Shown here piece by piece: positions 25,222 to 36,783 of a DNA stretch of 64,000 bases. The position numbers and the translations under genes are program-made. Location: positions 19,334,041 through 19,398,040 of the forward strand of contig CM055093.1 in the NCBI GenBank assembly GCA_029204225.1. Reading direction: 5' to 3'. This DNA is from Diphasiastrum complanatum (taxonomy: Eukaryota; Streptophyta; Lycopodiopsida; Lycopodiales; Lycopodiaceae). The stretch's first letter is position 1; each line of letters opens with the position of its first letter. The notes beneath the pieces were generated by a model. It made no database searches, was not told the origin of the DNA, and saw only the letters and a list, made by a program, of their open reading frames with translations.

Positions 25222-27477
25222 CTAAGTATTATTTGAACCTGAATCTAATTCCACATCGTCAAGACCCACATCCCTCGACTGCGGTTCTCCGAAATACTGG
25301 CTTTCAGAACCCGATTGTAAAGATCTGACAACATCGAGATAAGACTTACTTCGCCCGATGTTTTTTGGAGTGTCAACACATATAAGTTTACGACCCATGA
25401 CATTTAATAACGGTGCCACACAATAAGATAACTTGAACAAGCAGACCCCGACCATTGAGAAGCAGAGAAAGACTCAACAATGGAGTTAATGCCTTCTCAA
25501 TGTTTTGCTCTCTTTTTAGCAGCTGGACTACAGGTCACAAATTTTTTAGGCACCTTCCCTTGGTCACCAAAACACAGACTCAAAAATTTGAGTTTACTAT
25601 GCACACATGCGTTCAAATCACTTGGTGCATCCGCATTGTGTAGGACATATAGAATAGGTTGCAAATTTTGCATTTGCACTCCACCCTATTTTAAAGGGAT
25701 AACAAGCTCGTAATAACCCTCGAATATAGAGAGTTTTATGTCATGCATTGATTTTAAGCTTTCCTTGACTCCTTTTTTTAATACTTTGTTCTAAAAATAG
25801 CACAATAACACACAATTTGTGTTCTGCCATGAGGGTGGCCAGGCAGTGCCGCACCAATGTAGTGATGTAACTTGAGCTGGTCAACTCAATATTATCAAAA
25901 ATGTACAATTTTGGACTCTTCCAAGCAGATGAAGAAACGTCCATGAAGTTTGATTCATCAACTCCACAACAAATTGCTTCATTTCCTTTCAAGATCTTCA
26001 CTTTGCAAAAAAATCTCCAAGAAGTGCCGGCACTGCTCCCTGTATGACCCTGTCTCTGATTCAGTTTTTCTTTTATTTTTTCAACAAATTGTGGTAAACA
26101 TGGTGGTATACTAGTCTACAACTTCAATGATATGCTTCTGCTACTGCTTGTAGCTGCTCTAATCCAATCATAAACAAACTTTTTGTTGATAGACGGGGAT
26201 AGGTGCTTTATTGTCTCTTTGTCATACTGCACATCCGCTAGAAGATAATTTATCAAAGAAATAAAACACTTTTCAATGTGCAAAGCTGTGGTTTCATTGA
26301 CGATTGTCGCCACACCGTCTTCACTGTATTTTTCTCTACTTTTTCTGCCAAAATATAACTGGCCCTCCAAGAGTTTTTTGCATACCTTGTTACAAATTGG
26401 GTCCGGCAAGTACCGCAGTGATTTGAAAAACCTGACAGTGAGTGGAATGGTCTTTTGACGTTGAGGTGTGAACTCTGGCTCATCGTATGGAAAAGACCTG
26501 ACCACATAATGCTTCATAGCTTCCAAGTAGTTATTAAATGCGTCATCGGAACGCAACAGCTTTTCTCAAATGTTTGATACAAAGTCTTCAAGGGCAACTT
26601 TCCTTTCAATGTTCCGACGAGTTGACTGTCGAGAATGCCTGACAATCCTTGATAGAATTGGGCCATTCTTTTACTCGTTTCTTGATCCAGCTTCATCCTC
26701 TTGATGTACCATGGCCTGTCCAACGAGATCCAAAGCTCTCATGCATGTTCCATTATTTCTACAAGGCTGCTCCTCTTACGTTTGCTCTCAGGTTCATAAT
26801 TCAATCTATTTTTCTCCGATATATAGCGGGGCAGGCTTTTATATATACAAATATACACGTGCACATATGCAAACAGCCTATCGTATGTTTGGCTATGTAG
26901 TTTACTGGTTCTCATTGCAGTCATCGCTATTTCGTTACAAGCACAACAAAAATGTTGACCATCAATAGGTTCAAAAGAACAATGAGATAAGAACCTATTT
27001 TTGCATAGCCCATCCAATCTGGAACCTTCATTGGCATCCTTCTCTTTTGGATACAACTCTAAATACAATTGCACTGCTTCCACCATATCCACCCATTTAC
27101 ATCTTTAAAAATTTCTCTAGACTGTCGAACAAAACCTCGGGTTCATCTCCATTCTTGAAAGAAATCAGCCTCATTGTGACATTGATGGAAGTAGGTGCAG
27201 GGCCATTTATTATGCAAACCAATTGATAGAATTGCTCGGCAAAGGAGAAATCAAGGGAACGTTGGTTCATAAAAAGAAAGGCTCGACGAATATTCTTTGA
27301 CTCAATTCGATACATATGTTTGTCCCAAACGTAACCAACATCATCAAAGAAATATGCATCGATATTGACATTTGTTTCCTCCTCAAACTCACCCAACGTA
27401 TCATCGTTATCAAAGGATGATATAATGTCCTCTATGTCTCCAGATCTCATGTCAGCGTGATCAACCCTTGGCTCCAT
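25222..27477 (-). pseudogene. Unrecognised decayed protein-coding gene
   Basis: A chain of minus-strand frames with protein-like composition: 27477-27097 (126 residues, starts MEPRVDHADMRSG, acidic N-terminus), 27092-26739 (with a Cys/His cluster, LSHCSFEPIDGQHFCCACNE), 26723-26514 (WYIKRMKLDQETSKRMAQFY), 26556-26116 (146 residues, VYDWIRAATSSSR end), then weaker pieces at 26001-25741, 25679-25497 and 25455-25222. Neighbouring pieces are linked by single frame changes rather than clear introns, although the stretch near 26900-26830 could be a read-through intron. I do not recognise the family. It is flanked by an LTR of the gypsy element at its 5' side. It could be a host gene relic or the gene of an unfamiliar mobile element. 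Confidence 0.5.
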
Positions 27478-27483
27478 TGACCA

Positions 27484-27900
27484 TTGATCTCAATACAGTT
27501 TATTTGGTTTATTGTATATGGTTGTGATCGGGACGTGACCCGTTAGAATATATTGATCGGGCACTGATCCCGTAGACGGCTACTTGGGTTAGCCGAGTAG
27601 CCACACGTAGGAAGAAATTAGCCTGTACAATGATTTCGAGTTCATTATGTTATACTCAGGGGCATGTCCTGGGTTTGTCAATATATGTGGCCATATTGGG
27701 CCTAACTCTAGTTTGGCAGGTGGTAGGCCAGTTTAGTGACACCTGTTGAGCCCATGCAGTTTGGGGCTTTGCTATATGTACAATGTTTCTTCATAATAGA
27801 CTAACTTTTGTTGTGCCATCTTTGAGAGCTTGTGAGGAGTGGCTATGGTGATTGTGTGATGTGATCTACATACTACACTAGATCCTAACGGAATTTTAAC
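27484..27900 (+). repeat. Probable 5' LTR of gypsy F
   Basis: The sequence immediately before the primer site at 27901 has LTR-like content and ends AATTTTAAC. With no second copy the left edge is only estimated from where the neighbouring gene relic begins. Confidence 0.45.
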
Positions 27901-27914
27901 TTGGTATCAGAGCG
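27901..27914 (+). other. Primer binding site of gypsy F
   Basis: TTGGTATCAGAGCG matches the plant initiator-tRNA-Met primer site. Confidence 0.9.
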
Positions 27915-28894
27915 TTAGGGTGATGCAGGTATGCACGATCCGGTGGAGCTATGGGATAGCGCTTTCACCAGGAGAAATAGCACTCAAAGCATCTCAGGAG
28001 AGAGGACTCCATACGGGGTATCGGCAGTTCGGATGGCTGGAGACAACAAAGTTCCTTCGATCGGAGCTTCTGGGAAGATCAGAACGATCGTCGTAGGTGG
28101 ATTCCGGGAAGAATTCACGGAAAATCTTGCAATTTCGGTGGTTTCGGGGAAATCATCGATGGTGTCTTCATAATTCACTGTGTGGATAGCTGTTTGGCAC
28201 AATGGGACTTGCATGGGTATGCAAAGAGCAGTGATGGACAGCCATGGCAATTTAAAGGAGCAAATTTGGTTGAAAACAGAGAAAATTTGGAAAATTTTCA
28301 GTTTTGCATCCAAACTTCATTAGTTACACCTTTCTATCTCCTAGTTTCATGAAAATAGCAATGTAGGAAGGGAATGGTAGTGTAACTTTGTGCATAAAAC
28401 AAGTTATGAAATTCTGTTTTTTGTCATTTTAAAGTTTTGATTTGCAGACCTGTAAATCTGAAAATCAGATCTGAAAATTGAAGTTTTCATAAAGCTTCAT
28501 TATTTATCCATTTCTAGACACTAATTTCTTGGTTTTGGAAATCTAGAATAGTGAGAAATGTGAAAACTTTAGTTGCTTTTGAAATGACAAATGGAATTGG
28601 AATTGGAATGGGAACTTTATGTAAACATTAGCTTGGAATAGTTAATTGAAGTTTACATAAAGATTTGGTTTTCATTTTTGCTTTTGATTAAGACAAATGT
28701 AGCTTGTTGTTGTTTTCCTCTTAAGCTTGGATTAAGCTTGCAAATAGTAGGCTTGGATTGAGCTTACAAACAATAAGATTGAATGAATAGAAGTAAATGC
28801 TTTTTATTTGCATTGGATGTAACAATAGAAGCATTTCTATCATTCTAATTTGAGCACTTGTTGTTGTATTTGTATAATAGGAAAACACACCCCA

Positions 28895-31104
28895 ATGGAT
28901 CAAACCAATGAAAACCCAACATTTGATCTATCAAACCCATCCAATGTGGCACAAGCTCTTGAACTTTTATACCAACAAATTCAAGCCACTAAGAAGCAGC
29001 TTCTTGAAACTAATCAAAGAAACCAAGACTTAGAGTGTAGGTTAGCCAATCAGAAGAAGCATGTAGTTCCACCTCCTGTAAAAGTGTTTAAGGGGGAGAA
29101 GAAAGATAGGAACTTACAAGTGGTAAGATCTTGGCTGAATGTTTGGAACAAGTACTTTGCCATTAACCAATTCCCTGAATCTGAGAAGTTATCCACTGTC
29201 ACCATATTCCTTGAAGGAAGAGCCTTAGTTTGGTGGGATGACTTAGTTGCAAAGGGCAATCAACCTTGTACATGGGATGATTTTTTCAAGCTTTTTAGGG
29301 ATTATTTTCTACCACTTTTAGATGACTATGAACACTTTCAAAAGTTGAGTCATCTAACCATGAATAAAGGTTTGGAACAATTTACTCAAGATTTTTATGA
29401 GTACTTGGATCCACTTTGACATTCCGCCTAAGGTACAAATATTAATGTTTATTGATGGGTTACCAAAAGATTATCAAGTGGATGTTCGTAGGAACCATCG
29501 AGAAATCCTAGAAGATGCTATTAGGGCTGCAAAATACTTTGATGACACACCTAAGCCACCTAGGGGTCAATAGCCTAATCAGTAGAAAAAAGGTTTTCAA
29601 TTTAAGAGGAAGGATAGGGAAGTTGTTAATGAAACACATCCCAATTCCAAAAATCCTAAGAAAATAAAAAAAAACTTAAAAAACTATCATGGTGGCAATG
29701 ATAAAGCTGAAGCTCGTAAGAAGAATCTGTGCTTCAAGTGCAATGGCGAGGGTCACCTTGCACGTGATTGCGTCAAAAAACAAGCTTCAACCTTAGGTAA
29801 TCTATCTCGAAGTAATGAGATGGATGTTTGTTTCCTTAGTTCTTTAGTTTTTGGTCCTAATGACCTTATTTGCATTAAGGGTAAAGTTAATGATCAAGTT
29901 GTTAATGTTCTTTTTGACACGGGATCCACTCATAACTTTATTAATGTAAATTTGGTGCAGACGCTAAACCTTCCTACCAGAAAAAGTGAGAAAAAATACC
30001 GTGTGACAATGGCATCGGGAAGTAATTCCGATTTGATGGATTTTATTGTTCCTAATGTAGAATTGCACATTTAGGATTATTCTGAAAAACTAGAATTCCA
30101 TGCTATTCAATTAGCTAATGTAGATATTGTTTTTGGGCAACAATGGCATTTTGATAAGAACAAATCATTGAGAATTGATTTTGTTGAGAATTCTTTATCT
30201 TTTATGCATTAGAATTCTTTAATTAAGATCAAGGCTAGTTTAAGTGTTGACACTAAAAATGTTAACCCTTATTCTAAACAGGAACTTAATTCTATTATGA
30301 AGAATTCTGATTTTGAAGTTTATTTATGTTTTTATAATGATATCATTTGCTGCAATGATGAAGAACTTAACATAAATGCCATGAATATACCCAGTGAGAA
30401 CACTACAGAATTTGAAGCCTATAATGAACTTAGGCAGAAATTCAATGATGTTTTTTTAGACCTTCCTATAGGTTTACCGCTAGAAAGGATAGTTGATCAT
30501 AAAATTGACCTAATACCTGGAGCAATTCCAATCACACAGCGTCCTTATAGGATGAGTGCATCGGAAGAGGCTGAGGTAAATAGGCAATTACATGATTACC
30601 TGAAAAAGGAGTGGGTACAACCTAGTAAGTCTCCTCGGGCATCACCAGTGGTTCTGGTGGCCAAGAAGGATGGGACTATAAGATTTTGCATTGACTATAA
30701 GAAATTGAACAAGGTAACCATTAAGAATACATATCCACTGTCGCGGATGGATGATCTAATAGACTATCTTGGTGGTGCTGGGTACTTTACCAAGATAGAC
30801 TAAGATCGGGCTACCATCAGATACGCATTAAGCCAGAAGATATTTCAAAAACCGGGTTTCGAACTCGCTTTGGTCACTACAAATTTTTGGTGTTGCCTTT
30901 TGGTTTGACCAATGCACCGGCAACTTTTCAACAAATGATGAACGATTTGTTCAGGCCATATTTGGGAAGATTTGTAGTGGTATTCTTAGATGATATCCTA
31001 GTGTTCAGTAAGACTTTGGCGGAACATAAAGAGCATCTTAGGATTGTCTTGGACATTCTAAGAGGGGAAAAGCTCTTTGCCAAGGAGTCTAAGTGTGACT
31101 TTTT
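28895..31104 (+). pseudogene. Gypsy F: gag, zinc knuckle, protease and partial RT
   Basis: Ty3/gypsy polyprotein. Gag starts at 28895 (MDQTNENPTFDL) with the retrotransposon-gag phrase FLEGRALVWWDDLV near 29210. A frameshift near 29415 is followed by IPPKVQILMFIDGLP. The zinc knuckle CFKCNGEGHLARDC is near 29735 and the protease VLFDTGSTHNFI near 29910. RT runs from about 30470: [55 protein letters not shown] and the catalytic FLDD near 30985. Stops near 29572, 30072, 30210 and 30802. RT is cut at KCDFF, at the palindrome at 31101, and the rest of RT, RNase H, integrase and 3' LTR are absent. The gene order and motifs distinguish it from the copia elements around it. Confidence 0.92.
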
Positions 31105-31116
31105 TGCTAGCAAAAA
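31101..31116. repeat. 16-bp perfect palindrome at an element junction
   Basis: TTTTTGCTAGCAAAAA equals its own reverse complement. It lies exactly where gypsy F RT (plus) ends and copia G RNase H (minus) begins. Confidence 0.9.
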
Positions 31117-34100
31117 TATCTGCCATTTGATCTTCAGATTTACAAAAAACAAGATCGATGGCTCCATCAAGAATTTTCTCTCGAACAAAATGGTAGTGTA
31201 TTTCGATGTGCTTGGTTCGAGCATGTAAAACTGGATTTTTGACAAGGTGAATGCAACTTTGATTATCACAAAATATAGTAGTCACATCCACCTGTGGTTG
31301 ACCTAAATCCACAAGCAATCTTTGTAACCATACTGCTTCTTGTATAGCATTGCTGAGTGCTCGATATTCAGCTTCCGTTGATGATAAGACTACTATAGAT
31401 TGCTTTTTGCTGTTCCATGAAATTGCAGCTGTACCATAAGTGAATGTATGAGCACTGGTAGATCTTCTGTCATCAATATTACCTACCCAATCGGCATCTG
31501 TAACCTACCAACATTGGCGCTTTAGACTGATCATACTTCAAACCAAAATTCAATGTCCCTCGAATGTATCTGAGAATATGTTTAGCAGACTTCTAGTGTG
31601 CTTGACTAGGATCTTGCATAAATTGACTAACAACACCAACAACATAAGAAATATTAGGTCGTGTGTGTGTCAAATAAATCAAACTACCCACCAGCTGTCT
31701 ATACAAATAAGCATCCACTTTCTCAGATTCATCATATGCAGTTAGCTTCATGTTGACATCCATAGGTGTACTCAAAGGCTTACAATCCTGCATATTGGAC
31801 TTATAAAGCAAATCTCGTGCATATTTGCTTTGTGTAAGAAAGACCATGTCTTCCTTTTGTCATACTTCAATGCCAAGACAATAGTGCATCAATCCTAGAT
31901 CACTCATGTCAAAAGCATTGGAAAGATTTGATTTTATTTCATCAATTAAGCTCTCATTACTTCCGGTAAAAATCAAATCATTCACGTACAACACAATGAA
32001 CACTATATCTAAATCTTTTCTTAGAATGTAAAGATTAGGATCAGCATCACTCTTTACCATTCCCCTTCGCTTGAAGTATTCATCAATGCAAGAGTACCAC
32101 GCCCGTGGTGCTTGCTTCAATCCATAAATGGCTTTGTTGAGCTTACAAACGAGATGCTCTCTCCCTGGCTCAACAAATCCTTGAGGTTGTACTAGGTACA
32201 CCTCTTCATCCAGCACTCCATTAAGAAAAGCAGATTTAACGTCCATTTGATGGATCTTCCAACCATAGAAGGCAGAAATAGCAATGATAGAACGTATAGT
32301 TACCATCTTAGCTACGGGTGCGAAGGTTTCTTTAAAATCAATACCTTCATGCTGCTCAAATCCTCTCGCAACCAACCGTGCTTTATACTTGTTGAGTTGC
32401 CCATCAGTTCCATATTTGATCTTGTATATCCATTTGCAAGTGATAGGCGTCTTCCCATTAGGTAGCTCCACCAAGTTCCACGTCCTATTTTTCGATATAG
32501 CTTCCATTTCTGTTTTCATAGCTTCACGCCATTCCTTGTGCTCTTTTGCTTTATCAAAAGTTTTTAGTTCTTGAGCCTTGAGCACAGAACCCATTAGGGC
32601 TAGATTCATCTCTAATCTTGCAGGAGGTTTTCGATTTCTACTTGATCTAGCTCTCCCTGCTCACTTGATTCGGGAGTATCTCCCTTATTAGCATCACTTG
32701 TTACTGACAAGTACCACTTAGGCACTCTCCTAGGAATCTCATTATTGACCCTGTCTTTTTCCATTGGCTCTTCCATATTGACACCAACTTCTTCTTTCAC
32801 TTGCACTGTAGCTTTATCATCAAAGGGATCAATTGTCGATTTTATTTGGTCATTTTGAACCATCTCATCAAAAGTAGCATCTCTGGAAATCACGATCTTT
32901 TGTGCATTTGTGTCATACATCATGTATGCCTTGGCTCTTTCATCATATTCAAGGAAAATACACTTAACAGCTTTTGCATCCAACTTCTTTCATTTTTCAT
33001 CAGGTACATGAGCGTAAGCATCACAACCAAATACTCGTAAATGAAAAACATTAGGTTTCTTTCCAGTAAAAGCTTCGTAAGGTGTCTTCCCCTCCACGGA
33101 CTTTGTAGGACATCGATTCAAGATATGAGTAGCTGTGTTGCATGCTTCTGCCCAAAAAGTATTTGGCAAACCCTTGCTCTTAAGCATTACCCTAGCCATC
33201 TCCACAATGGATCTGTTTTTCCGTTCTACAACGCCGTTCTGTTATGGTGAATAGGGTGTAGTGGTTTGTCTCTTGATCCCTACATCTTTTCAAAAATTTA
33301 TAAACCCTGTTGAAAAATGCTCACCGCCACCATCTGATCTGAGGGTCTTAATATAACAACCTATTTGTTTTTCAACTAGAGCCTTGAACCTCTAAACTTG
33401 GCAAAATCATCAGATTTCTTGCTTATGAAATAAATCCAGGTATGTCTACTATAGTCATCAATGAATGTGATAAAATAGTAACAACCACTAATGGACATAG
33501 TTTGTAATGGTCCACACAGATCACTATGAACAAGATCAAGAATGTCATTGGCTCTTCTTGCTCCATCTTTGGGAAATCTCTCTCTATGTTATTTTCCCAA
33601 AATGCAACCCTCACAAATTTTTCCTTCAAAAGACATATCAGGCAATCCAACAACTAGATTACCTCTTTTAAGGATTTGCGAGCTTTGAGCACTAATATGA
33701 CCAAACCTTTGATGCCAAAGGTCACTTCAACTATCAACAGTGCTTACCATAGCTTGAGTAGAAGATCTCGCATTCAATTTGTAGAGTCAATTCCCATTGA
33801 CTCTAGCTCCTATAGCAATCACTTTGTAGTGATTCTTGATGTCTTTGACAAGACATTTGGCGTTGTTGTTGATTAGCCATTGTCCCAATAGATAGTAGAT
33901 TGTTAGCTAAACCAAGTACATATTGCACATTGTTTATCAGCTTTATCTTCCCACTGGCTAACTTCAATGATACCACTCCAACTCCTTTAACAGATAGCAA
34001 TTTGCCATTGGCTTGTCCAACCTCATCACCATTTTGAGTTTCCTTGAGTTCTGAAAACCACTCTTTCCTTGAAGTCATGTGTTTGGATACACCACTATCA

Positions 34101-35135
34101 ATGTACCAGGTAGCCTTGGTCTCATCACTTGTTATTAATGTTGTAATGAACAATTTTGAGCTCTCATCTGTATCATCTTCATATTGATCATCATCGTATT
34201 GATGTTGATCAGTATAATTGTCTTCATAATAATAATCATCAAATTGATGTTGATCAACATAATTTCTTGATTGTCCTTTGTTTTTTCTTTGTTCCATCTC
34301 CTTTTGTTTCTTGAAGCATTCATGCTCCCAGTGGCCAGGTTTATTGCAATACCTACAATTTTTAGGTTTATTTTGCCTGGAATAGCCGCGTCCTTGACCT
34401 CAGCCTTGATTTCAATTTCCTCGATTCGGGCCATTATTGGATTGTTCTTAAAATTGTTGGAATGATCCATGATTTGAGTTTCCACCTCTTGATTGGTGTC
34501 TTCCACCACCAAATCTACCACCATGTCCTCTGACTGCAAGAGCTTGATCAAATCCCCTGTTGCGATGACTCAAGTTTCCTTGACGTTGTTCTTCCTGCAA
34601 AAGCAATCCACCTAACTCTTCATAGGTTGGAAGATTTTCCCGTGTGGCTATACTTGTCACAAACATCTGATGTGACTCACTCAAACTATTCAATGTCAAC
34701 TGCACAATCTCACGATCCTGTACTCGCTCTCCAACTACTGCTAATTGGTCACGAATCTTTTTTATCTTCAGTAGGTGATCAGCAACAGTTGCACCATCAT
34801 CCATCCGCAATGTGTGCAGCTTCGCCTTCAGGAATAGCACTCGAGATGTGTTTTGGTCTCAAACAATGCCTTCAACGTATCTCGTACTTCTTTTGGTCCT
34901 TCTGAATAATTGCATCTCTAACTGATAAGTTGATGACATTTTGTGCTTTCCATTTTCTCCTGTCAAATGCCCGTTGATCTTCTTCTATTAGTGGTCTTGT
35001 CTCTTCACCTGTCACGATCTCTCATAGCTCCTTTTCCATCAAAATGTTCTTCAGTTTGAATTTCCAAACTGCATAGTTGCTGGCTCCTTCCAATTTGCTT
35101 GACTTGTTGAGGACACTCTCGCTCCGAGTTTCCAT
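31106..35135 (-). pseudogene. Copia G: gag to RNase H, minus strand, 3' truncated
   Basis: The most complete polyprotein in the window. Gag starts at 35135 (METRSESVLNKSSKLEGASNY), continues through 34840-34448 and has zinc knuckle CRYCNKPGHWEHEC near 34340. Protease ATWYIDSGVSKHMT lies near 34105. The pre-integrase and integrase region runs about 33950-32990, with an FWAEACNTATHILN stretch near 33150. RT is open at 32609-31860: KWIYKIKYGTDGQLNKYKAR, MDVKSAFLNGVLDEEVYL, and the active-site box reads YVND instead of YVDD. RNase H follows (31847-31593 and 31318-31109), ending abruptly at QMADIF, where TKPL is expected, at the palindromic junction. Stops occur in gag (near 35030) and in the integrase region. 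No primer site or LTR was identified at either end. Confidence 0.92.
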
Positions 35136-35207
35136 TACTGAATAGATGAGTCCGGATGAAGTAATTTATCACACCACAGAACTGTATATTTTTCTAGTTA
35201 TACACCT

Positions 35208-35447
35208 GATATCGGAATGGAACGCAGAAGTACAGCTGCTCAGGATCCTCTTTAACTTGTACATGTGGATCCGATATTGGAGCATGCGATATCGGACTAG
35301 AGCGCGGATGTACAACTGCTCGGAATTCTCTTTAGCTCGTGCGCTTGGATCCGATATCGGTACGGACAATATCGGACTGGAGCGCAGATGTACGACTGTT
35401 CGGGTTTCTCTCCAGCTAGTGTGCTTGGATCCGATATTGGTACGGAT
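35208..35447 (+). repeat. Three tandem 80-bp repeats
   Basis: Copies start at 35208, 35288 and 35368. Each opens RATATCGGA and closes with TTGGATCCGATAT or GTGGATCCGATAT. The CCGATATCGG motif at 35352-35361 is a perfect palindrome. Copies differ at about a sixth of positions. Confidence 0.92.
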
Positions 35448-35460
35448 ATAAAAAAGAGAA
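35446..35460 (+). promoter_or_regulatory. TATA box after the 80-bp repeats
   Basis: GGATATAAAAAAGAG directly follows the third repeat. Repeats followed by TATA is the order seen in LTR U3 promoters, so this may be the promoter of an otherwise lost plus-strand element. Confidence 0.45.
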
Positions 35461-36019
35461 TATAAGACCTTTCAGAGAGAATATTCCAGCTTCCCTACTT
35501 CGTCATGACGGCTACGTCGCCTCCTCTTTGCTTAGATTTCGAAATGAGTGATCTTTCAAACAGACAAAAATCAGTAATGTGAAAGTTATGAAACCTCAAA
35601 GCTCTGAATGGCAGTACTAGACACTGTCTAGTGTGATTTGTAGTACCCCAAACAAACAAATGAGAGATTTCTTGGCACAACTCTTTGACAAATGACACTT
35701 TTCACAAAGACTAAAAAAGATATTGTAAAACTTTTCCCACTCAATAGATTTTCAATCTATCTGATGCTGCCCTAGCCTTTTTTATGCCTCTGGGACTGTG
35801 TCTTTGTTTCCCACTAATAACTGTGAGCTCCAAAACCTGCAAAATACATCAAGAAGGATTTCTTCTAGCCGTTTTTGTCACTCCAAGCTTTCACCTCCTG
35901 TGAAGGATTTTCTCACTTCGTTGCGGACTCCACAATCTCCTCTATCTACATATGCAGACTCTACTTCTATCCTCTAAACTATAGACTATCTTCGATGGAA
36001 GATGATAGCAAGAAACCAT
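35461..36019. other. Intergenic, nothing convincing
   Basis: No supported gene. A 25-bp stretch near 35991-36015 (ATCTTCGATGGAAGATGATA) nearly matches one in the copia J gag at about 54479, so a scrap of that family may be present. Confidence 0.5.
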
Positions 36020-36500
36020 CTCATTCGTTCCAATGAAAGTTAGTTTTAGATGGCCGAGGGTCATCTTCTCTAGGCGAGTTTACAAACCTTGGTTTAGACC
36101 GCGGTTGTTGTGGCTGAGGACATTCAGTAGTGACATGCCCTTCACCTTTACAGTTAGCGCAGAGCGGCACATATCCTACTGACCTCCTGGGTTCAAGGCA
36201 ATCAGGCGAATAGTGACCCGGGGCTCCGCAATTGTAGCACGAACCCCTTACTCTGGGTGGTGGAGTAGAATCTCATGTCCCGCCCCTACGCAAAATAGTG
36301 TACTGTTAGTATGTTGTTTCGGTATAATGGTTTTTTGGTTAGTAGGAGTTGCAGTATAAGCTACCTCCTCATGATTATTAATCGGACTAAGGAATAATTC
36401 ATCTTCTAAATAGTTAGTCTATAAACTGGGACAGTTGGTCTTAGAATGACCTTTCTTCTCACAAGCGGTACACCAAACATTGGTGTTAAGCTTCGCTTTC
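36020..36500 (-). pseudogene. Gag fragment with three zinc knuckles
   Basis: Minus-strand relic. Reading from 36500 downward, three CCHC knuckles are visible: CTACEKKGHSKTNC, CYNCGAPGHYSPDC and CANCKGEGHVTTEC. The last two are close together and in one frame; the first is in another frame, separated by a stop. This is typical of retroelement gag C-termini. No protease or pol follows. Confidence 0.75.
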
Positions 36501-36510
36501 ATTTCAGAAA

Positions 36511-36705
36511 ATATGGAGTGTGTTGGATCAAATGGAACGGCAAGGTTATTTCAAACTTTTGCAATTCAAAAATTTGCAATTCCAACACATCCATTGAAAA
36601 AATATTTTGCTCATAGCTGCAAAGCTTTGATTTTGCATATAAAGCAAGAAACATGGAGTGTGATGGATCAAAAAGAGTGCCAAGGTCATTTCAAACTTTT
36701 CCAAT
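36511..36705 (+). repeat. Pair of 55-bp direct repeats, 140 bp apart
   Basis: 36511-36565 and 36651-36705 both read ATGGAGTGTG, GGATCAAA, CAAGGTYATTTCAAACTTTT and CAATT at the same spacing. They lie just upstream of the orphan gene. Confidence 0.85.
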
Positions 36706-36783
36706 TACATTTTTTTTTTAATAAGACGAGTTTTAATAGCTTACAAGATATATAACAAGTTGGTTTTCTATTAGATTAATCTA

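Noticed and set aside
35991-36015. A copia J-type gag fragment
   Set aside because: Only about 25 bases match; too short to call, so it is mentioned only in the intergenic note.
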